Source of the DNA: Chaetoderma sp. LZ-2023a
Taxonomy: Eukaryota; Mollusca; Caudofoveata; Chaetodermatida; Chaetodermatidae
Assembly (NCBI GenBank): GCA_034401795.1
Contig: CM067369.1
Span: forward strand, 188,626,742-188,690,741
Length of the DNA: 64,000 nucleotides
Direction of reading: 5' to 3'
In this document: piece after piece, positions 58,501 to 61,500 of the stretch
Layout of the letters: every line of letters begins with the position of its first letter
Position numbering within the stretch: the first letter of the stretch is position 1
Translations under genes and position numbers: made by a program
The notes under the pieces: model-generated
Told to the model about the DNA's origin: nothing
Database searches by the model: none
The model's input: only the letters and a program-made list of their open reading frames with translations

Positions 58501-61500
58501 ACGGTCTTTAACATATATTAAACAGAAAAGTTACGCTAAACGGAAAACGTTAAAGTTGAAAACATGGTTTTTATCAAGGTCACAGTGACCTTGATCTTTG
58601 ACCTTTTGACACCAACATCATTGTGCGATGCTGTGTCATTATAAGGAGGCATGTGTGATCTGTCCAAGTTTGGGTCTAGTATGATTAACGAAACGAGATA
58701 TACCCACAAAAGTTGAGCTAAAAGGAAAATGTTAAAGTTGAAAAAAATAGGTTTTTTATCAAGGTCACATTGACCGCAACCTTTCACCTATTGGCCCCCC
58801 CCCAAAATGTCATTGTGTGATGCCGTGTCATTATAAGGAAGCATGTGCCTAAGTTTGGGTCCAGTACGATTAATCAAAAATGCATGAAACACAAGTTGGT
58901 CGCTGCCGCCATCGCCGCCGCCAGACGACCCGCAGGGTATCACAATAGCTCGTTTTACTTCGTAAAGTCGAGTTAAAAATAATACTCTTGGCCTGCAAAT
59001 GAACATTCAATAAGCAAATACGATTGGATCTTTTTCAGGATAGACATACATCATTTAATAGTGATGTCAGCTAACAAGTGAGACATTCGTATTATGATGC
59101 TAGATACACAATGTACCTCAGTGACAGATCAGATCCCTCCATTGGATGGTGGGTAGGTTGATCCCTTCATCCATTGCATAAACACACACATGCACGCACG
59201 CACGCACGCACGCACGCACACATGCACCAGCTGACAACACACCATCATGTTACAATATGAGGTCGGTTATATCATACCTTGTCAGGAATCATAATGACCA
59301 GTGGCTCAAGGTTGAGCTGCACGTACCACGAACAACCTATAACACATGTATATAAATGTACAGTGAAAGCTCTCTGAACCAAAAACCTGAACATATTTCT
59401 TAGTGCAGTCAGTTTTTTTACCATATTAGGAGCTTAACCTCTGTAAACCAGAGACCTGTACAAGCCAAATACATTTGTGTCCTGTGGAGCATTTGTTTTG
59501 GAGAGGTTAGAAAAGTCCACTGCAAAACAACATATTTAACTCAAGTTGTCCAAAAAAGGCTTGAAATCTTTACAGAAAATTTTCTCTTGGTCAGCAAATG
59601 AACAATGAGAAAATAAAAATATTCTTGGATAAATTTGAGGCTTAAAGGGTAAACCTGTTACTTAAACAAGGTGATAATTCCAGTGATTTATATATAGTAA
59701 ACTTTGAGAAGGAAAAATGTAAATTTTATTCCCGTTTCTAGATGCAACGGTTAATGCGACGAGCATGGAGTAATTCTTCTTGTTCTTAAGACATTTTCCC
59801 ATAACTCTGGTTCTACGGGACGGATCTTCTCCAAACTTGGGTGGAAACTTCCCTATGGGGTTCCAGAGGTGTCCCAATTTTGGAGTCAAAAGCTAAATGG
59901 CAATAACAACAACAAGTGCAGCTTTATCTCTTTAATGGACCAGCTAGCCAAATCCGGCATTTGCATATCTTCAGTGAATGTTCATTTGCAGGCCTAGAGA
60001 CTATTTTTGAAATTTTACCAGTGAAATGACAGGTTTAAACACTGAGCTAGTCATTCCAGTGGTAAATTTCAAAAAATCATCTCTTGACCTGCAAATGCAC
60101 ATTCATCATATGAAATTTTGACTTTCTGGGCCAATTATAATCAACCTTTAAAAGTCAAGCTCCACTGGAATGACTGGCTCGATAACCGAGCCAGTGTGTG
60201 TGTGTTGTAATATTTAAGGCGTTTATACGCTAGTTCCCAATGCTAGGGTCTAGACTCAGGCCTGTCTAGACCCGAGCCAGTCCTTCCAGTGGAGATTTTA
60301 ACAAGAGGCCTAAGGGGCCTGTGTCGCTCACCTGGAGCACCATCAATTTTTGTCAAAATTGTTTGTGGGTGATTTAGCAGTCTTTTAAATGAGTTGGTGG
60401 ACATTTTTGTACGTGCAATATGACCACCAAACAGACTACATTTTGATTGGCACACATGTTTTTTTGATGGATCAACTTCCCTTGCACAAATTTTAATGGC
60501 CCAAATTTTGGCGTGATCCCTTCAGCGGTTCTGAAGGAGTCATTTTCGTGAAAACCAGGTCATCCAAGATGGTCGTCGAACCATTTCGTACATCAAGTCC
60601 TCTTGAACAAACTTGGCTTACCTCGTGGCCTAGATGAAGATTCTGCAAGTGGTTTTGGAGAAGATTTATAGACATTTCCTGAAATTGGCCGAACTCCAAA
60701 ATGGCCGCTGGGCAAATTGGCTGATCGGATTCATTTGAACAAACTTGGATCCTTATGCCCTAAGGATGCTTCCTGCCAAACATAATTGAAATCGGCCTGG
60801 TAGTTCTCGAGAAGACATTTTAAATTTCCCATTGCTTAAGCATGGGAGCTTTTGAAGAAAAATTATGCAAGATGGCCGCCAAACCGTTTATCCATCAGTT
60901 TCGAAAATTGCAAATTTGAGCTCAGAATACCCAAAAATATATATAGAACCAATTTTGGCCTCAAAAACCATAAAATAAAAAAATCCAATATGTCCGCCAA
61001 ACACGCTACATTTTGATTGGCCCATGGCGGACATGTTTTTTGACGGAGCAACTTCCCTTGAACAAACTTTAATGGCCCTTAGTCCCTAATCATATCGCCC
61101 AAATTTTGTCATGATCCATTCAGCGGTTCTGGAGAAGTCGTTTTCGGGTCATCCAAGATGGCCGCTGAAACATTTCGTCAATCAAGTTGTCTTGAACAAA
61201 CTTGACTTACCTCTTTGCCTAGATGAGGTTTTGTAAGTTTTGAATCGATTCCCCAAGCCGTTTCGGAGAACACAATTTTTAAAGACATTTCTAAAAATCA
61301 GCCAAATCAAAGATGGTAACAGGCCAAACTGGCCGATCGACTTCGTTTGAACAAAATGAAATTTCTATGCATATGGATGCTTCCTGCCAAATATAATTCA
61401 AATCAGCCCAGCAGTTCTCGAGAAGACATTTTAAATTTCCCATTGCTTTAGTATGTGAGCTTTTGGCAGGAAAATGATCCAAGATGGATTCCAAACCGTT

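Noticed and set aside
58440-58870. Possible nuclear-receptor half sites (AAGGTCA, TGACCTTGA)
   Set aside because: They occur within a tandem dispersed repeat, so they are repeat sequence and not evidence for regulation.
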